A stretch of 64,000 nt of DNA from Planococcus glaciei (GTDB taxonomy: Bacteria > Bacillota > Bacilli > Bacillales_A > Planococcaceae), in NCBI RefSeq assembly GCF_900099655.1, contig NZ_FNDC01000013.1, positions 1-64,000 of the forward strand. The letters run 5' to 3'. The position numbers were made by a program, and so were the translations under genes. This document shows, one piece after another, positions 36,510 to 48,119 of this stretch (its first letter is position 1; each line of letters begins with the position of its first letter). Below the pieces are notes generated by a model. That model saw only the letters and a program-made list of their open reading frames with translations, ran no database searches and was not told the DNA's origin.

Positions 36510-37796
36510 CTATTTTTTCTTTCGGAAAGACTTTAATTTCTCGTAAATGCCGGCAAATTTCTTTTCGGAGCCGGCAATGACGGGTTGATAGTAATCCGCC
36601 GACTTCACTTCTTTCGGCAAATAATCCTGGTCGACCCAGCCGCCGAATGAGCCGAGCGGCGTGTCGTGCGGATATTTGTAGCCGCCGTGGCCGAGTTCAG
36701 CGCTTCCAGCGTAATGGGTATCTTTCAGGTGCGGCGGAATGTCGCCGGTATCGCCTTTATTGATCGCCGCAATGGCTGCGTCAATGGCTTTGTATGCCGA
36801 ATTGGATTTCTCCGACAGGCACATCTCCGCGACGGCTTGGGCGAGCGGAATGCGGGCTTCCGGCAAGCCGAGGCGGTCAGCCGCCTGGCAGGCAGCGAGC
36901 ACATGGGCGCCGACTTGCGGGTTGGCGAGGCCGATGTCTTCGTAGGCCATGACGAGCAAACGGCGAGTCACGGCCGTCAAATCGCCGTTTTCCAGCAGAT
37001 GCGCCAAATAATACATCGCCGCATTGACGTCGCTGCCGCGCACGGATTTTTGCAGCGCCGACAGCAAATTGTAGAAATGTGAGCCTTTTTTGTCGCCGAA
37101 GACGCCGACGCGTTTGATCATCTGTTCCACCATCTGATCTTCGACGATGTATTTGCCGTCGCGCTCGTCTGATGCCACCACGATGGATTCAAGCATCGTC
37201 AGCGCTTTTCGGGCATCGCCGTTGGTGCCTTCTGCAATGCGTTCAACTTGCGCAGGGGAGATTTCGATCTCATAATTTCCAAGCCCGCGCTTTTCGTCGC
37301 TCAACGCGTTTTTCAGGAGCTCGACGATGTCTTCATGCGTCAGCCGCTTTAATTGCTTGATTTCGCCGCAGCGGGAGCGGATGGCCGGGTTGACGTCGTG
37401 GAATGGGTTTTCCGTCGTTGCGCCGATCAATACAATTGCGCCGCTTTCGACATGGGGCAAGAGGGCATCCTGCTGGAGTTTATTGAAGCGGTGGATTTCG
37501 TCCAAAAACAGCAGGACTTTGCCGGTGATGCGCGATTCGGCGACCACTTCTTCGACGTCTTTTTTGCCGGAAGTTGTGGCGTTCAAGGCGATGAACGGCA
37601 GTTTCGACGTGCCGGCGATGGCGTGGGCAATCGACGTTTTGCCGATTCCGGGGTCGCCGTACAACAGCATCGACGGCACATGGCCGTTTTGGATCATTTT
37701 ATACAACGCCGTATGCGGTCCGATAACATGTTTCTGGCCGACCACTTCGTCGATCGTCCGGGGACGCATACGGAAAGCTAAAGGTTCGTTCTGCAA
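36510..37796 (-). CDS. rarA: Replication-associated recombination protein RarA (MgsA)
   Basis: This AAA+ ATPase, related to clamp loaders, acts at stalled forks. The 428-aa protein has Walker A GDPGIGKT (47-54), Walker B FLDEIHRF (97-104) and the C-terminal MgsA tetramerisation domain ending ...HDTPLGSFGGWVDQDYLP. I choose TTG at 37796, eight bases after GAAGGAG; a GTG at 37805 overlaps that ribosome site. It is convergent with tcdA and divergent from cymR, as in Bacillus. Confidence 0.94.
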   Translation of the reverse strand: MQNEPLAFRMRPRTIDEVVGQKHVIGPHTALYKMIQNGHVPSMLLYGDPGIGKTSIAHAIAGTSKLPFIALNATTSGKKDVEEVVAESRITGKVLLFLDEIHRFNKLQQDALLPHVESGAIVLIGATTENPFHDVNPAIRSRCGEIKQLKRLTHEDIVELLKNALSDEKRGLGNYEIEISPAQVERIAEGTNGDARKALTMLESIVVASDERDGKYIVEDQMVEQMIKRVGVFGDKKGSHFYNLLSALQKSVRGSDVNAAMYYLAHLLENGDLTAVTRRLLVMAYEDIGLANPQVGAHVLAACQAADRLGLPEARIPLAQAVAEMCLSEKSNSAYKAIDAAIAAINKGDTGDIPPHLKDTHYAGSAELGHGGYKYPHDTPLGSFGGWVDQDYLPKEVKSADYYQPVIAGSEKKFAGIYEKLKSFRKKK

Positions 37797-37880
37797 ACTA
37801 AGCACTCCTTCCGTACATTCGTTCTATCAGTATAGCGTTTCATGAAATAAAAGTCATTGCAAGTCCATTTTGCTGAGTTA

Positions 37881-37889
37881 TGATATACT
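37881..37889 (+). promoter_or_regulatory. Extended -10 promoter for cymR
   Basis: TGATATACT (TATACT at 37884-37889) with extended TGA, 40 bp before cymR. The -35 is poor. Confidence 0.5.
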
Positions 37890-37929
37890 ATTTTGAAGAA
37901 TAATTGGAAACTGATTCAGGGGTGTAAAG

Positions 37930-38346
37930 ATGAAAATATCAACAAAAGGCCGCTACGGCTTAACAATTATGATCGCGCTCGGCAAACAATACGGCGAAGG
38001 GCCGATTCCGCTCCGCAAAATTGCAGCGGAATACGATTTGTCCGAAGCTTATCTGGAACAGCTCGTCGGACCGCTCCGCAATTCCGGCCTTGTGAAAAGT
38101 GTGCGCGGGGCGTACGGCGGCTATATGCTGACCCGCCATCCGAAAGAAATTTCGGCAGGCGACGTGATCCGCGTATTGGAAGGGCCGATCCAGCCGGTTG
38201 AAGGCATCGAAGACGAAGCCCAGCCGCAGCGCGAGCTATGGGTGCGCATCCGGGACGCGGTCAAAAACGTCTTGGACACCACCAGTATTGAAGATTTAAT
38301 GAAAACGCAGGACAACGATAACGAAAACTACATGTTTTATATATAA
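37930..38346 (+). CDS. cymR: Cysteine metabolism repressor CymR (Rrf2 family)
   Basis: CymR represses sulfur and cysteine genes, in Bacillus together with CysK. The 138-aa protein starts MKISTKGRYGLTIMIALGKQ and has the Rrf2 winged helix (about 1-75, ...AEYDLSEAYLEQLVGPLRNSG, RGAYGGYML). It lacks the three clustered cysteines of IscR, so it is not an Fe-S sensor. It lies 13 bp before iscS, and the cymR-iscS-mnmA order fits sulfur supply for tRNA thiolation. Confidence 0.95.
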   Translation: MKISTKGRYGLTIMIALGKQYGEGPIPLRKIAAEYDLSEAYLEQLVGPLRNSGLVKSVRGAYGGYMLTRHPKEISAGDVIRVLEGPIQPVEGIEDEAQPQRELWVRIRDAVKNVLDTTSIEDLMKTQDNDNENYMFYI

Positions 38347-38359
38347 GGAGTCAGTCAAA

Positions 38360-39493
38360 ATGAAACAAATTTATTTAGACCATGCGGCCACTTCCCCGAT
38401 GCATCCGGAAGTGGCTGAAGTTTTTTCCCAAGCACTCGGAACCGTCTACGGCAATCCTTCAAGCATCCACGGCACCGGCCGCGTTGCGCGCAAAGCGCTG
38501 GATGAAGCGCGCCGGATCTTTGCCGGAAGCATCAACGCCAACGATCCGGAAATCGTCTTTACAAGCGGCGGGACAGAAGCCGACAATTTTGCGATTTTCG
38601 GAACGGCTGCCAAAAAGGCGGGCAAACACATCATCACGTCTACCATAGAACACCATGCCGTATTGCATGCATGCGAAAAGCTGGAAAGCGAAGGCTACGA
38701 CGTAACGTATTTGCCGGTGGACGAAAATGGCTCCGTCCAAGCAGAAGACGTGAAAAATGCGCTGCGGGACGATACAATTCTAGTGACCATTATGCTAGGC
38801 AACAATGAAGTCGGAACCGTGCAGCCGATCGCGGAGATCGGGGAACTGCTAAAAGATACTGATGTGGTGTTCCACACCGACGCCGTGCAGGCGTATGGCG
38901 TATTGCCGATTGACGTTGAAGCTCTGCATGTGGATTTATTGTCCGTGTCGGCGCATAAGCTGAATGGCCCGAAAGGCATCGGCTTTTTGTATCAGCGAAA
39001 AGGCACTCAGCTTGCGCCGCTGCTATACGGCGGGGAGCAGGAACGGAAGCGCCGCGCAGGGACTGAAAACGTGCCGGCTATCATGGCATTTGCCAAAGCG
39101 GTGCAGATTTCATTGGAAACGATGGACCAGAAACAGACGGCCTACCAAGGCTATAAAGAGATTTTCAAGAACATTCTCCGGGAGGAAGGCGTCGAATTCA
39201 AGGAAAACGGCACCAACCAAATGCCGCATGTCCTGAACCTCAGCCTGCCCGGAATCGAAATTGAATCCTTTTTGGTCAATCTGGACCTAGCCGGCATTTC
39301 CGCATCAAGCGGCTCTGCCTGCACAGCCGGCTCGATCGACCCGTCGCACGTCCTGGTGGCGATGTACGGCGAACGGGCAGAAGAACTGCGGAATTCGATC
39401 CGTTTCAGTTTCGGCATCGGCCTGTCCGAAGAACAAATAACAGAAGCTGCTCAAAAGACAGCTCAAATTAGTAAGCGCCTCGCGCTAAAATGA
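38360..39493 (+). CDS. iscS: Cysteine desulfurase (IscS/NifS type, YrvO)
   Basis: This PLP enzyme takes sulfur from cysteine and hands it as persulfide to MnmA. The 377-aa protein starts MKQIYLDHAATSPMHPEV. The PLP lysine is K200 in SVSAHKLNGPKG and the persulfide cysteine is C321 in SASSGSACTAGSIDPSHVL. The neighbouring mnmA (15 bp downstream) suggests it is the YrvO-type desulfurase dedicated to 2-thiouridine. Confidence 0.96.
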   Translation: MKQIYLDHAATSPMHPEVAEVFSQALGTVYGNPSSIHGTGRVARKALDEARRIFAGSINANDPEIVFTSGGTEADNFAIFGTAAKKAGKHIITSTIEHHAVLHACEKLESEGYDVTYLPVDENGSVQAEDVKNALRDDTILVTIMLGNNEVGTVQPIAEIGELLKDTDVVFHTDAVQAYGVLPIDVEALHVDLLSVSAHKLNGPKGIGFLYQRKGTQLAPLLYGGEQERKRRAGTENVPAIMAFAKAVQISLETMDQKQTAYQGYKEIFKNILREEGVEFKENGTNQMPHVLNLSLPGIEIESFLVNLDLAGISASSGSACTAGSIDPSHVLVAMYGERAEELRNSIRFSFGIGLSEEQITEAAQKTAQISKRLALK

Positions 39494-39504
39494 AAAGGTG
39501 ATAA

Positions 39505-40626
<1,122 letters not shown>

Positions 40627-40641
40627 TGGGAGAGACGAGCG

Positions 40642-41301
40642 ATGAATTACAACGAAATCGGCATACAGGCCCTTCAAGAAGGCAACACCGAAGAAGCCAT
40701 CAAAGCTTTTACTCAGGCAATTGAAGAAGAACCGAACAATCCGCTTGGCTACATCAATTTCGGCCATGTGCTGACGTCGATGGACGACGTCGAGCGGGCA
40801 GAACGCTTTTTCCAGAAAGCGATCGTCCTGGATGAAACGTCCGCCACCGCTTATTACGGACTGGCGAATCTGTATTTCAATGTTGAACGCTACGCAGAAG
40901 CATTGAAATTGTATGAAAAAGCGGTCCAGTACGGTCTGGAAGGTGCAGATGCGCATTTCATGATCGGCAAATGCTTCGAGAAGCTGGAGCAGCCGAAATT
41001 GGCGCTTCCGTATCTTCAGCGTGCCATCGAATTGGACCCGGAAGACGCTCAGGCGCGCTTAAGCTATGGCATCACGCTGGCGTCGATGGAATTGTTTGAA
41101 CTGGCAGAACCGCAATTTCTGCAAGTTCTCGACCAGGACCCGAACCATTCGGATGCTCATTACAACCTCGGCGTCCTGTACGCGGTGTCAACGGACCGCG
41201 TCAACGAAGCCATGTTTCACTTGAAACAGGCGTACACGCTAGATGAACGCAATGAAATGGCGCGTTATGCGTATGATATGATCGCTACAAAACTGCAATA
41301 A
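40642..41301 (+). CDS. yrrB: TPR-repeat protein YrrB
   Basis: This 219-aa soluble protein is made of about six tetratricopeptide repeats (e.g. YNEIGIQALQEGNTEEAIKA, PLGYINFGHVLTSMDDVERA, ATAYYGLANLYFNVERYAEA). Such scaffolds bind protein partners. The partner is unknown; location between mnmA and recD2 is conserved, and a link to tRNA thiolation has been suggested only from context. The start has GGGAGAGACGAGCG before the ATG. Confidence 0.9.
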   Translation: MNYNEIGIQALQEGNTEEAIKAFTQAIEEEPNNPLGYINFGHVLTSMDDVERAERFFQKAIVLDETSATAYYGLANLYFNVERYAEALKLYEKAVQYGLEGADAHFMIGKCFEKLEQPKLALPYLQRAIELDPEDAQARLSYGITLASMELFELAEPQFLQVLDQDPNHSDAHYNLGVLYAVSTDRVNEAMFHLKQAYTLDERNEMARYAYDMIATKLQ

Positions 41302-41323
41302 TTTGTGAAAGGAGACGGCATCA

Positions 41324-43786
41324 ATGACCGGACAAATTGATTTATTCCAAGAAGAAGTGCAATTCGTGCTAGGCCGTCCTGTCGTCTCGATTTTTCACAA
41401 TCCCCAAAACTTATTTTCCATCGCCAAAGTGAAAATCCAAGAAACCAACACCTCCTATCCGGAAAAAGAAATTATCGTGTCGGGCTATTTTCCGAAACTG
41501 TCGCTTGAGGAACAATACCGTTTTACGGGGGCTGTGAAAAATCATCCGAAATACGGCGTGCAGTTCCAGGTCGAAACATTCACGAAAGAAGTGCCGGAAA
41601 CCGAGCAGGGCATTGTCCATTATTTATCGAGCGATATGTTCAACGGCATCGGCCGGAAAACGGCGGAAACAATCGTTAAAAAGCTCGGCAAAGACGCCAT
41701 CAAAAAGATTCTGGAAGACCCGGAAGCGCTCGATGCCGTGCCGCGTTTGTCGGACGACAAAAAAGACACCATCCGTTCGACGCTGCAAATGAACTTGGGG
41801 CTGGAGCGGGTCATGATCCAATTGAACGACTGGGGATTCGGCCCGCAAGTCGGCATGCGCATTTACCAGGCGTACCGCGAAGAAACAATCGATGTGCTGA
41901 CGAAAAACCCGTACCGCTTGATTGAAGAAATCGAAGGGATCGGCTTCCAGCGCGCCGATGAGCTCGGGGCGAAGCTCGGCATCACCGGCAGCCACCCGGA
42001 CCGTATCAAGGCGTCGGTGCTGCATTTATTGAACCAGGCGTCCTTGTCTGAAGGGCATGTCTACCTGGATGCAAAAACGATGATTCCGATGGTGAAAGAA
42101 ATGCTGGAATCGAGCCAGCAGGAAGAAATTGCGATCCCGATGATTTCCAAAGCGATGATTGAACTGAATGAAGAAGGCAAAGTGGCGGGGGAAGAAACCC
42201 GGCTTTATTTGCCGTCTTTGTATTATTCGGAACTCGGCATTGCGACCAAACTGGAAACCTTGCTGTCGTCGCAGGAAAACCGCGACCGGTTCCCGGCGTC
42301 CGAAGTGCGGAAAGCGCTCGGCGAAGCGGAAGAGCGGCTCGGCGTCAATTATGCCGAAACACAGGTCCAGGCCATTGAACAAAGCATCAACTCGTCCGTC
42401 ATGATCCTGACAGGTGGCCCGGGGACCGGCAAGACGACGGTCGTCCGCGGACTGGTCGAAGTGTATGCGGAACTCCACGGCTTGTCGCTCGACCCGAAAG
42501 ATTATGCCAAGAAAAAAGAGCCATTCCCGATCATTTTGGCGGCGCCGACCGGCCGTGCAGCCAAACGGCTCAGCGAATCGACGGAACTGCCGGCGATGAC
42601 GATCCACCGCTTGCTCGGCTTTAACGGCCAGGAAAAAGAAGAAGAAACCGAAAAAGACATTGAAGGCCGCCTCATCATCATCGATGAAATGTCGATGGTC
42701 GATACGTGGCTCGCGCATCAATTGTTAAAAGCCATTCCGGAAGACGCCCAGATCATTTTCGTGGGTGACCAGGATCAGCTGCCGCCGGTCGGGCCGGGGC
42801 AGGTACTGCGCGACTTGTTGGAATCAAAACGCATTCCGACGGTCGAACTGACCGACATTTACCGCCAGACATCCGGCTCGTCGATCATCGAACTCGCCCA
42901 CCAAATGAAAAACGGTCAGCTGCCGGCGGACATCACCGCGAAAACTGCGGACCGTTCATTTATCAAAGCGGGCGCCGACCAGATTCCGCAAGTGGTCGAA
43001 AAAGTGGTCAAGAGTGCACTCGCAAAAGGGCATTCGATCCGGGACGTCCAGGTGCTCGCGCCGATGTACAAAGGGCCGGCCGGCATCGATGCCTTAAACC
43101 GCATGATCCAGGAAATGGTCAACCCGAATACGGACGGCAAGCGAAAAGAGTTGGTGTTCGGCGACGTCACGTACCGCATCGGCGACAAGATCCTGCAGCT
43201 TGTCAACCAGCCCGAAAGCAACGTGTTCAACGGCGATATGGGCGAAGTCATCGCCATCTTGAAAGCGAAAGAAACGGTCGAGAAACAGGACCTGCTCGTC
43301 GCGTCGTTCGACGGCATCGAAGTGACATATCAGCGCTCGGATTTGAATCAGCTGACGCTCGCATACTGCTGCTCGATCCACAAATCGCAAGGTTCGGAAT
43401 TCCCGACGGTCATCATGCCGGTCGTCCGCGGCTACATGAAAATGCTGCGGCGCAACCTTCTGTACACCGGCATCACGCGCAGCAAGGATTTTCTGATCCT
43501 GTGCGGCGACCCGCAAGTGTTCCGCTACGGCGTTGAACGGACCGATGATGCGCAGCGCATGACGACCTTAAAAAGCCGGTTGCAGCGATCGGCTGCTGAA
43601 CCGGAAGAAGCAGAAGAAGCTCCAGTGAAAGCTTCAGCTGATGTCACAGCGGCACAAGCGCCCGCTGCTGCCCCGGCGAAAAAAGAACCGGTCGGCCCAG
43701 TGAGCCTGACTGCTGAAAATGCCCATCTGATCCATCCGCTGATCGGCATGGAAGGCGTCAAGCCGACTGATTTTATTGAAGCGTAG
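41324..43786 (+). CDS. recD2: ATP-dependent RecD2 DNA helicase (YrrC)
   Basis: RecD2 is a 5'-3' SF1B helicase that works without RecBC and helps replication forks. The 820-aa protein has an N-terminal OB-like domain, helix-hairpin-helix region (about 95-210, with FNGIGRKTAETIVKKLG and IEGIGFQRADELGAKLG), Walker A GPGTGKT (365-371), Walker B IIIDEMSMVD (near 450), GDQDQLPPVGPGQVL, and late CSIHKSQGSEFPTVI and YTGITRSKDFLIL. A ~40-residue Ala/Glu-rich linker (about 760-795) precedes a conserved tail LIHPLIGMEGVKP. Confidence 0.96.
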   Translation: MTGQIDLFQEEVQFVLGRPVVSIFHNPQNLFSIAKVKIQETNTSYPEKEIIVSGYFPKLSLEEQYRFTGAVKNHPKYGVQFQVETFTKEVPETEQGIVHYLSSDMFNGIGRKTAETIVKKLGKDAIKKILEDPEALDAVPRLSDDKKDTIRSTLQMNLGLERVMIQLNDWGFGPQVGMRIYQAYREETIDVLTKNPYRLIEEIEGIGFQRADELGAKLGITGSHPDRIKASVLHLLNQASLSEGHVYLDAKTMIPMVKEMLESSQQEEIAIPMISKAMIELNEEGKVAGEETRLYLPSLYYSELGIATKLETLLSSQENRDRFPASEVRKALGEAEERLGVNYAETQVQAIEQSINSSVMILTGGPGTGKTTVVRGLVEVYAELHGLSLDPKDYAKKKEPFPIILAAPTGRAAKRLSESTELPAMTIHRLLGFNGQEKEEETEKDIEGRLIIIDEMSMVDTWLAHQLLKAIPEDAQIIFVGDQDQLPPVGPGQVLRDLLESKRIPTVELTDIYRQTSGSSIIELAHQMKNGQLPADITAKTADRSFIKAGADQIPQVVEKVVKSALAKGHSIRDVQVLAPMYKGPAGIDALNRMIQEMVNPNTDGKRKELVFGDVTYRIGDKILQLVNQPESNVFNGDMGEVIAILKAKETVEKQDLLVASFDGIEVTYQRSDLNQLTLAYCCSIHKSQGSEFPTVIMPVVRGYMKMLRRNLLYTGITRSKDFLILCGDPQVFRYGVERTDDAQRMTTLKSRLQRSAAEPEEAEEAPVKASADVTAAQAPAAAPAKKEPVGPVSLTAENAHLIHPLIGMEGVKPTDFIEA

Positions 43787-43789
43787 GAG

Positions 43790-43814
43790 AGCGTCCATTG
43801 CGGGCGCTTTTTTT
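43790..43814 (+). terminator. Terminator after recD2
   Basis: AGCGTCC (43790-43796) and GGGCGCT (43802-43808), followed by a T-run. Confidence 0.85.
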
Positions 43815-43827
43815 GTAGGAAACTTTC

Positions 43828-43929
43828 AGCTGGAAGCATATTTCTTTTGCTGCTGTGCGTATTTTAACTTTGTCTGTGCGTATTTCTGCTGAATGGAGCG
43901 TATTTTAACCTTAACCGAGCGTATTTCAA
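43828..43929. repeat. Intergenic tandem array 4, 20-21-bp units
   Basis: Five units have the core GCGTATTT (first unit GCATATTT). The cores start at 43836, 43857, 43878, 43898 and 43919: steps of 21, 21, 20 and 21. Several units begin CTGTGCGTATTTTAA. It lies 14 bp after the recD2 terminator. The rest of the gap to the alaS promoter (43930-44031) shows nothing. Confidence 0.88.
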
Positions 43930-44031
43930 AAATCGGAAGCGGATTCCTGGCCGGCACTTCTTTTATTAGCTCAATTTCACTAGTAGTCGCATTTTCTTCA
44001 CTTCCGTCCGCACTCCCGAAATTCGCCGCTA

Positions 44032-44061
44032 TTGACACAGCCCGTCCTTTTTCTATATAAT
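44032..44061 (+). promoter_or_regulatory. Promoter of the alaS T-box transcript
   Basis: Consensus TTGACA (44032-44037) and TATAAT (44056-44061), spacer 18 bp. Confidence 0.78.
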
Positions 44062-44067
44062 TCAATC

Positions 44068-44317
44068 TATAATCAATAACCAATACGTTGATGGAGACAG
44101 TATAAAATTCGCATCCGTTTAGAAATAGGTTCCCCGGCTGAAAGAACCTTCGCCATGCAATTTTAGAAAGCTACTCCGGAGTGCAGCCAATCCCTGCCGT
44201 GAAGCCGCGTTAAGGCCCAATGAGAGACACGGAGCCATTTTGTCCGTGTAATTAGGGTGGTACCGCGAAATAAAGCCTTCGTCCCTTGCGCTTGCGCAAG
44301 AGATGAGGGCTTTTTAT
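44068..44317 (+). promoter_or_regulatory. T-box riboswitch controlling alaS
   Basis: The T-box AGGGTGGTACCGCGA is at 44254-44268, followed by a terminator stem (44272-44317, AAAGCC...TTGCGC-TT-GCGCAA...GGGCTTT) and T-run. Stem I lies upstream; a candidate Ala specifier codon GCT is at 44170-44172 in the AGAAAGCTACTCCGGAGTGC context. It should sense uncharged tRNA-Ala. Confidence 0.92.
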
Positions 44318-44338
44318 TATGTTGAAGGAGGAATACAG

Positions 44339-46972
44339 ATGAAAACCATGAAGACGATGAAAGCTGCAGACATCAGAAGATTGTACATCGAATTTTTTAA
44401 AGAAAAAGGCCATGACCAGGAGCCGAGTGCTCCGCTCGTACCGTTTGAAGATCCGTCGCTATTGTGGATCAACAGCGGCGTGGCAACGCTGAAAAAATAT
44501 TTTGACGGACGCGTGATTCCGGAAAACCCGAGAATCGTCAACGCACAGAAATCAATCCGGACAAACGACATCGAGAACGTCGGGAAAACGGCGCGCCACC
44601 ATACATTCTTTGAAATGCTTGGGAACTTCTCGATCGGTGATTACTTCAAAAAAGAAGCGATCCACTGGGCGTGGGAATTCTTGACCGACGACCGCTGGAT
44701 GGGCTTCGAGCCGGAGAAATTGTCCGTCACGATCCACCCGGAAGACGAAGAAGCATACGGCATCTGGCTGAACGAAGTCGGCGTGCCGGCTGAACGCATC
44801 ATCCGCCTGGAAGGCAACTTCTGGGATATCGGCGAAGGCCCGAGCGGCCCGAACTCCGAGATCTTCTACGACCGCGGAGAAACCTACGGCAATGACCTGA
44901 ACGACCCTGAATTGTACCCGGGCGGCGAAAACGACCGCTACCTGGAAGTGTGGAACTTGGTGTTCTCCCAGTTCAACCACAATCCGGACCATACGTATAC
45001 GCCGCTGCCGAAGCAGAACATCGATACGGGCATGGGGCTTGAGCGCATGGCTTCGGTCGTGCAGGACGTGCCGACGAACTACGACACGGATCTGTTTATG
45101 CCGATCATCAATAAAACCGAAGAAATCTCCGGCAAAACATACGGCGAAGACGCTGAAGCGGACATGGCTTTCAAAGTCATCGCTGACCACGTCCGCACCG
45201 TTGCTTTTGCCATCGGCGACGGCGCATTGCCGTCCAATGAAGGCCGCGGCTATGTGCTGAGAAGATTGCTGCGCCGCGCTGTCCGTTTTGCGAAAAAACT
45301 GGGCATCGAAAAACCGTTCATGTTTGAACTGGTACCGGTTGTCGGCGACATCATGAAAGACTTCTACCCGGAAGTGAACGACAAACAGGACTTTATTATC
45401 CGCGTCATGAAACTTGAAGAAGAGCGGTTCCACGAAACGCTTCACGACGGACTTGCGATCTTGTCTTCAGTGGTCGAGCAGCAAAAAGCGGCCGGGCACA
45501 ATGAAATCCCGGGCGAAGACGCATTCCGCCTATATGACACATACGGCTTCCCGGTTGAATTGACGGAAGAGTATGCAGAAGAAAGCGGCATGGCAATCGA
45601 CCATGCAGGGTTTGAAGCGGCAATGGAAGCGCAGCGCGACCGTGCACGGAAAGCGCGCCAAAACGTCAACTCGATGCAGACGCAATCGGAAGTGCTCGGC
45701 AACATTAAAGACGACAGCGAATTTATCGGCTACAGCCTGACCGCTGCAGAAGCGACGATTATAGCCATCATCAAAGACGGCGAACTGGCTGACAGCGCGC
45801 ACGAAGGCGAAGAAGTGCAAGTTATCCTGGACCGCACACCGTTTTATGCGGAAAGCGGCGGACAGATTGCCGACCGCGGTACGCTTAGCAACGACTTGGT
45901 GCAGGCTTCTGTTTTGGACGTGAAAAAAGCGCCAAACGGCCAAAACCTGCATTCGGTCCGGGTGGACACCGGCGAATTGACGAAAACGGCCGTATTTGCC
46001 CAAGTGGACTCAAGCGAACGCCGCCATACGGTAAAAAACCATACGGCAACGCACCTTCTCCACCAGGCATTAAAAGATACATTGGGCACACATGTCAATC
46101 AGGCAGGATCGTATGTCGGACCGGACCGTCTGCGTTTCGACTTTTCCCATTTCGGGCAAGTAACAAAAGAAGAGCTCGAGCAGATTGAACAAATTGTCAA
46201 CGAAAAAGTGTGGAGCGGCATCGATGTGAAAACCGGCTACCACAATTTGCAGGAAGCAAAAGACATGGGCGCGATGGCATTATTCGGCGAGAAATACGGC
46301 GATGTGGTGCGCGTAGTGGAAATCGGCGGCTATTCGCTTGAACTTTGCGGCGGGGTCCATGTCGTCAATACTTCCGAAATCGGCGTCTTCAAAATTGTGT
46401 CGGAAAGCGGCATTGGTGCAGGCATCCGCCGCATTGAAGCGGTGACCGGCAAAGGCGCTTATGAGAACTTCAAAGACAGCGAACGGACGCTTGAAGAAGC
46501 AGCTGGGCTGATGAAGTCTTCTGCGAAAGATTTGGTCCAAAAAGTGCAAACCTTCCAGCAGGACATGAAAGCCTTGCAGCGCGAAAACGAATCGCTGATG
46601 GCGAAGATTTCAAATGCACAGTCTGGGGAATTGCTGAGTTCGGCACGCCAAATCGGCGATATTACGGTTCTTTCCACAAAAGTGGAAGCGAAAGACAACA
46701 ACCAGCTGCGCCAGATCATGGATGACCTGAAACAGAAATTCGAAAAAGCGGTTATCGTACTTGGTGCGACAGACGGCGAAAAAGTCATGCTGATTGCCGG
46801 CGTTACAAAAGATCTGGCAGGCGGGAACTATCATGCCGGCCAAATCGTCAAACACGTAGCGGAACAGTGCGGAGGCAAAGGCGGCGGCCGTCCGGATATG
46901 GCAATGGCAGGCGCGAAGAACCCGGAAAAACTGGACGAAGCGTTGGAATCTGTTTACAACTTGCTCAAATAG
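44339..46972 (+). CDS. alaS: Alanine-tRNA ligase
   Basis: This class II synthetase charges tRNA-Ala. The 877-aa protein has the catalytic core (1-~270, [36 protein letters not shown]), a mid domain with [17 protein letters not shown], an editing domain with [11 protein letters not shown] (near 565) and the zinc/editing CGGVHV motif (near 669), and a C-terminal C-Ala/DHHA1 domain ([14 protein letters not shown]). ATG 44339 has AAGGAGG upstream; the longer frame from 44303 starts inside the terminator and is rejected. Confidence 0.97.
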   Translation: MKTMKTMKAADIRRLYIEFFKEKGHDQEPSAPLVPFEDPSLLWINSGVATLKKYFDGRVIPENPRIVNAQKSIRTNDIENVGKTARHHTFFEMLGNFSIGDYFKKEAIHWAWEFLTDDRWMGFEPEKLSVTIHPEDEEAYGIWLNEVGVPAERIIRLEGNFWDIGEGPSGPNSEIFYDRGETYGNDLNDPELYPGGENDRYLEVWNLVFSQFNHNPDHTYTPLPKQNIDTGMGLERMASVVQDVPTNYDTDLFMPIINKTEEISGKTYGEDAEADMAFKVIADHVRTVAFAIGDGALPSNEGRGYVLRRLLRRAVRFAKKLGIEKPFMFELVPVVGDIMKDFYPEVNDKQDFIIRVMKLEEERFHETLHDGLAILSSVVEQQKAAGHNEIPGEDAFRLYDTYGFPVELTEEYAEESGMAIDHAGFEAAMEAQRDRARKARQNVNSMQTQSEVLGNIKDDSEFIGYSLTAAEATIIAIIKDGELADSAHEGEEVQVILDRTPFYAESGGQIADRGTLSNDLVQASVLDVKKAPNGQNLHSVRVDTGELTKTAVFAQVDSSERRHTVKNHTATHLLHQALKDTLGTHVNQAGSYVGPDRLRFDFSHFGQVTKEELEQIEQIVNEKVWSGIDVKTGYHNLQEAKDMGAMALFGEKYGDVVRVVEIGGYSLELCGGVHVVNTSEIGVFKIVSESGIGAGIRRIEAVTGKGAYENFKDSERTLEEAAGLMKSSAKDLVQKVQTFQQDMKALQRENESLMAKISNAQSGELLSSARQIGDITVLSTKVEAKDNNQLRQIMDDLKQKFEKAVIVLGATDGEKVMLIAGVTKDLAGGNYHAGQIVKHVAEQCGGKGGGRPDMAMAGAKNPEKLDEALESVYNLLK

Positions 46973-47061
46973 GTTTAATAAATGCCGGATATCGTTTATA
47001 ATAAACTTCAGACAGCGAGAGCGCTCTTCTCCTATCTAGACCCGAAAGCGAGGTGCTTGTC

Positions 47062-47328
47062 GTGAGCTCATTTGATCAAACTATGAAATTCAACCCGTCT
47101 GATGAATCAATGGAGCAGGAAGTGAAGCAGGTTATGCTGCAGGTCCATGCTGCGTTGGAGGAAAAAGGGTACAACCCGAACAATCAGATTGTCGGATATT
47201 TACTATCAGGTGATCCGGCTTATATTCCTCGCCACCAGGATGCACGTAATATGATCCGCAAACTTGAACGGGATGAAATTCTGGAAGAGCTTGTAAAGTT
47301 TTATATCAAAAAGAATAAAGAGGAATAA
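47062..47328 (+). CDS. yrzL: IreB-family regulator YrzL (UPF0297)
   Basis: The family member IreB of Enterococcus is a phosphorylated negative regulator of cephalosporin resistance downstream of an Ser/Thr kinase. This 88-aa protein starts [11 protein letters not shown] and has the conserved [20 protein letters not shown] and RKLERDE blocks. GTG 47062 has GCGAGGTG six bases upstream; GTG 47053 overlaps that site. A TATAAT at 46997-47002 may be its -10. It opens the yrzL-ruvX-yrzB run. Confidence 0.92.
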   Translation: MSSFDQTMKFNPSDESMEQEVKQVMLQVHAALEEKGYNPNNQIVGYLLSGDPAYIPRHQDARNMIRKLERDEILEELVKFYIKKNKEE

Positions 47329-47330
47329 GC

Positions 47331-47747
47331 ATGAGAATAATGGGACTGGATGTCGGGTCGAAAACAATCGGCGTCGCAATCAGCGATGCCCTTGGTTGGA
47401 CGGCGCAGGGCATCGAGACAGTTAAGATCAATGAAGCTGCAGAAGATTTCGGATTTGGGCGCCTGGGCGAACTGATCAAGCAATACGAAGTCAGCCAAGT
47501 TGTGGTTGGTTATCCAAAAAACATGAACAATTCCATCGGCCCGCGTGCAGAAGCATCGGAAAAGTTTGCAGCTTTGCTTGAAGAAGCGTATGCTATACCG
47601 GTGGTGCTTTGGGATGAAAGGCTGACAACGATGGCAGCAGAAAAAATGCTGATTTCAGCGGATGTCAGCCGCAAGAACCGCAAAAAAGTAATTGACAAGA
47701 TGGCTGCGGTCATGATTTTGCAAGGCTATCTTGACTTTAAAAAATGA
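47331..47747 (+). CDS. yrrK: Putative pre-16S rRNA nuclease YqgF/YrrK (RuvX)
   Basis: This RNase H-fold nuclease is implicated in 16S rRNA 5' maturation; older annotation calls it a Holliday junction resolvase. The 138-aa protein starts [22 protein letters not shown] (first Asp D6 in GLDVG), has [10 protein letters not shown](S) and WDERLTT, and a late Asp in [15 protein letters not shown]. It is 2 bp after yrzL and 13 bp before yrzB. Confidence 0.95.
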   Translation: MRIMGLDVGSKTIGVAISDALGWTAQGIETVKINEAAEDFGFGRLGELIKQYEVSQVVVGYPKNMNNSIGPRAEASEKFAALLEEAYAIPVVLWDERLTTMAAEKMLISADVSRKNRKKVIDKMAAVMILQGYLDFKK

Positions 47748-47760
47748 TGAGGTGACGCAA

Positions 47761-48069
47761 ATGGAACACGGACAAGAACACATTACAGTCGTTGATGAAA
47801 ACGGCAACGAGCAGCTATTTGAAGTATTATTCACATTTGACTCAGAAGAATTCGGAAAATCATATGTTTTGTATTTCCCGGTAGGCGCTGAAGAAGATGA
47901 CGAAGGCGAAATCGAAATCCAAGCTTCTTCTTTCACTGAAAATGCTGACACAGACGGCAAGATTGCAGGCGGAGAACTTCGCCCGGTCGAAACGGATGCA
48001 GAGTGGGATATGATTGAAGAAATGTTGAATACGTTCCTTGACGAAGAAGAAGAGAACGAAGAACTTTAA
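47761..48069 (+). CDS. yrzB: DUF1292 protein YrzB
   Basis: This strongly acidic 102-aa protein belongs to the DUF1292 (UPF0473) family, always found with yrzL and yrrK in Firmicutes. It shows [20 protein letters not shown] and ...[20 protein letters not shown], and an acidic C-terminus. Function unknown. ATG 47761 has GATGAGGTGACG upstream. A terminator follows the stop. Confidence 0.92.
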   Translation: MEHGQEHITVVDENGNEQLFEVLFTFDSEEFGKSYVLYFPVGAEEDDEGEIEIQASSFTENADTDGKIAGGELRPVETDAEWDMIEEMLNTFLDEEEENEEL

Positions 48070-48082
48070 TCCACTTAGGAGA

Positions 48083-48119
48083 AGGACGGAATTGTACGTA
48101 GATTCCGTCTTTTTCTTTT
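48083..48119 (+). terminator. Terminator after yrzB
   Basis: GACGGAAT (48085-48092) and ATTCCGTC (48102-48109), followed by TTTTTCTTTT. Confidence 0.9.

Noticed and set aside
42026..42721. Long minus-strand frame within recD2
   Set aside because: It is antisense to a clear helicase gene and its composition is a codon-bias shadow, as with many other long antisense frames in this GC-rich core.
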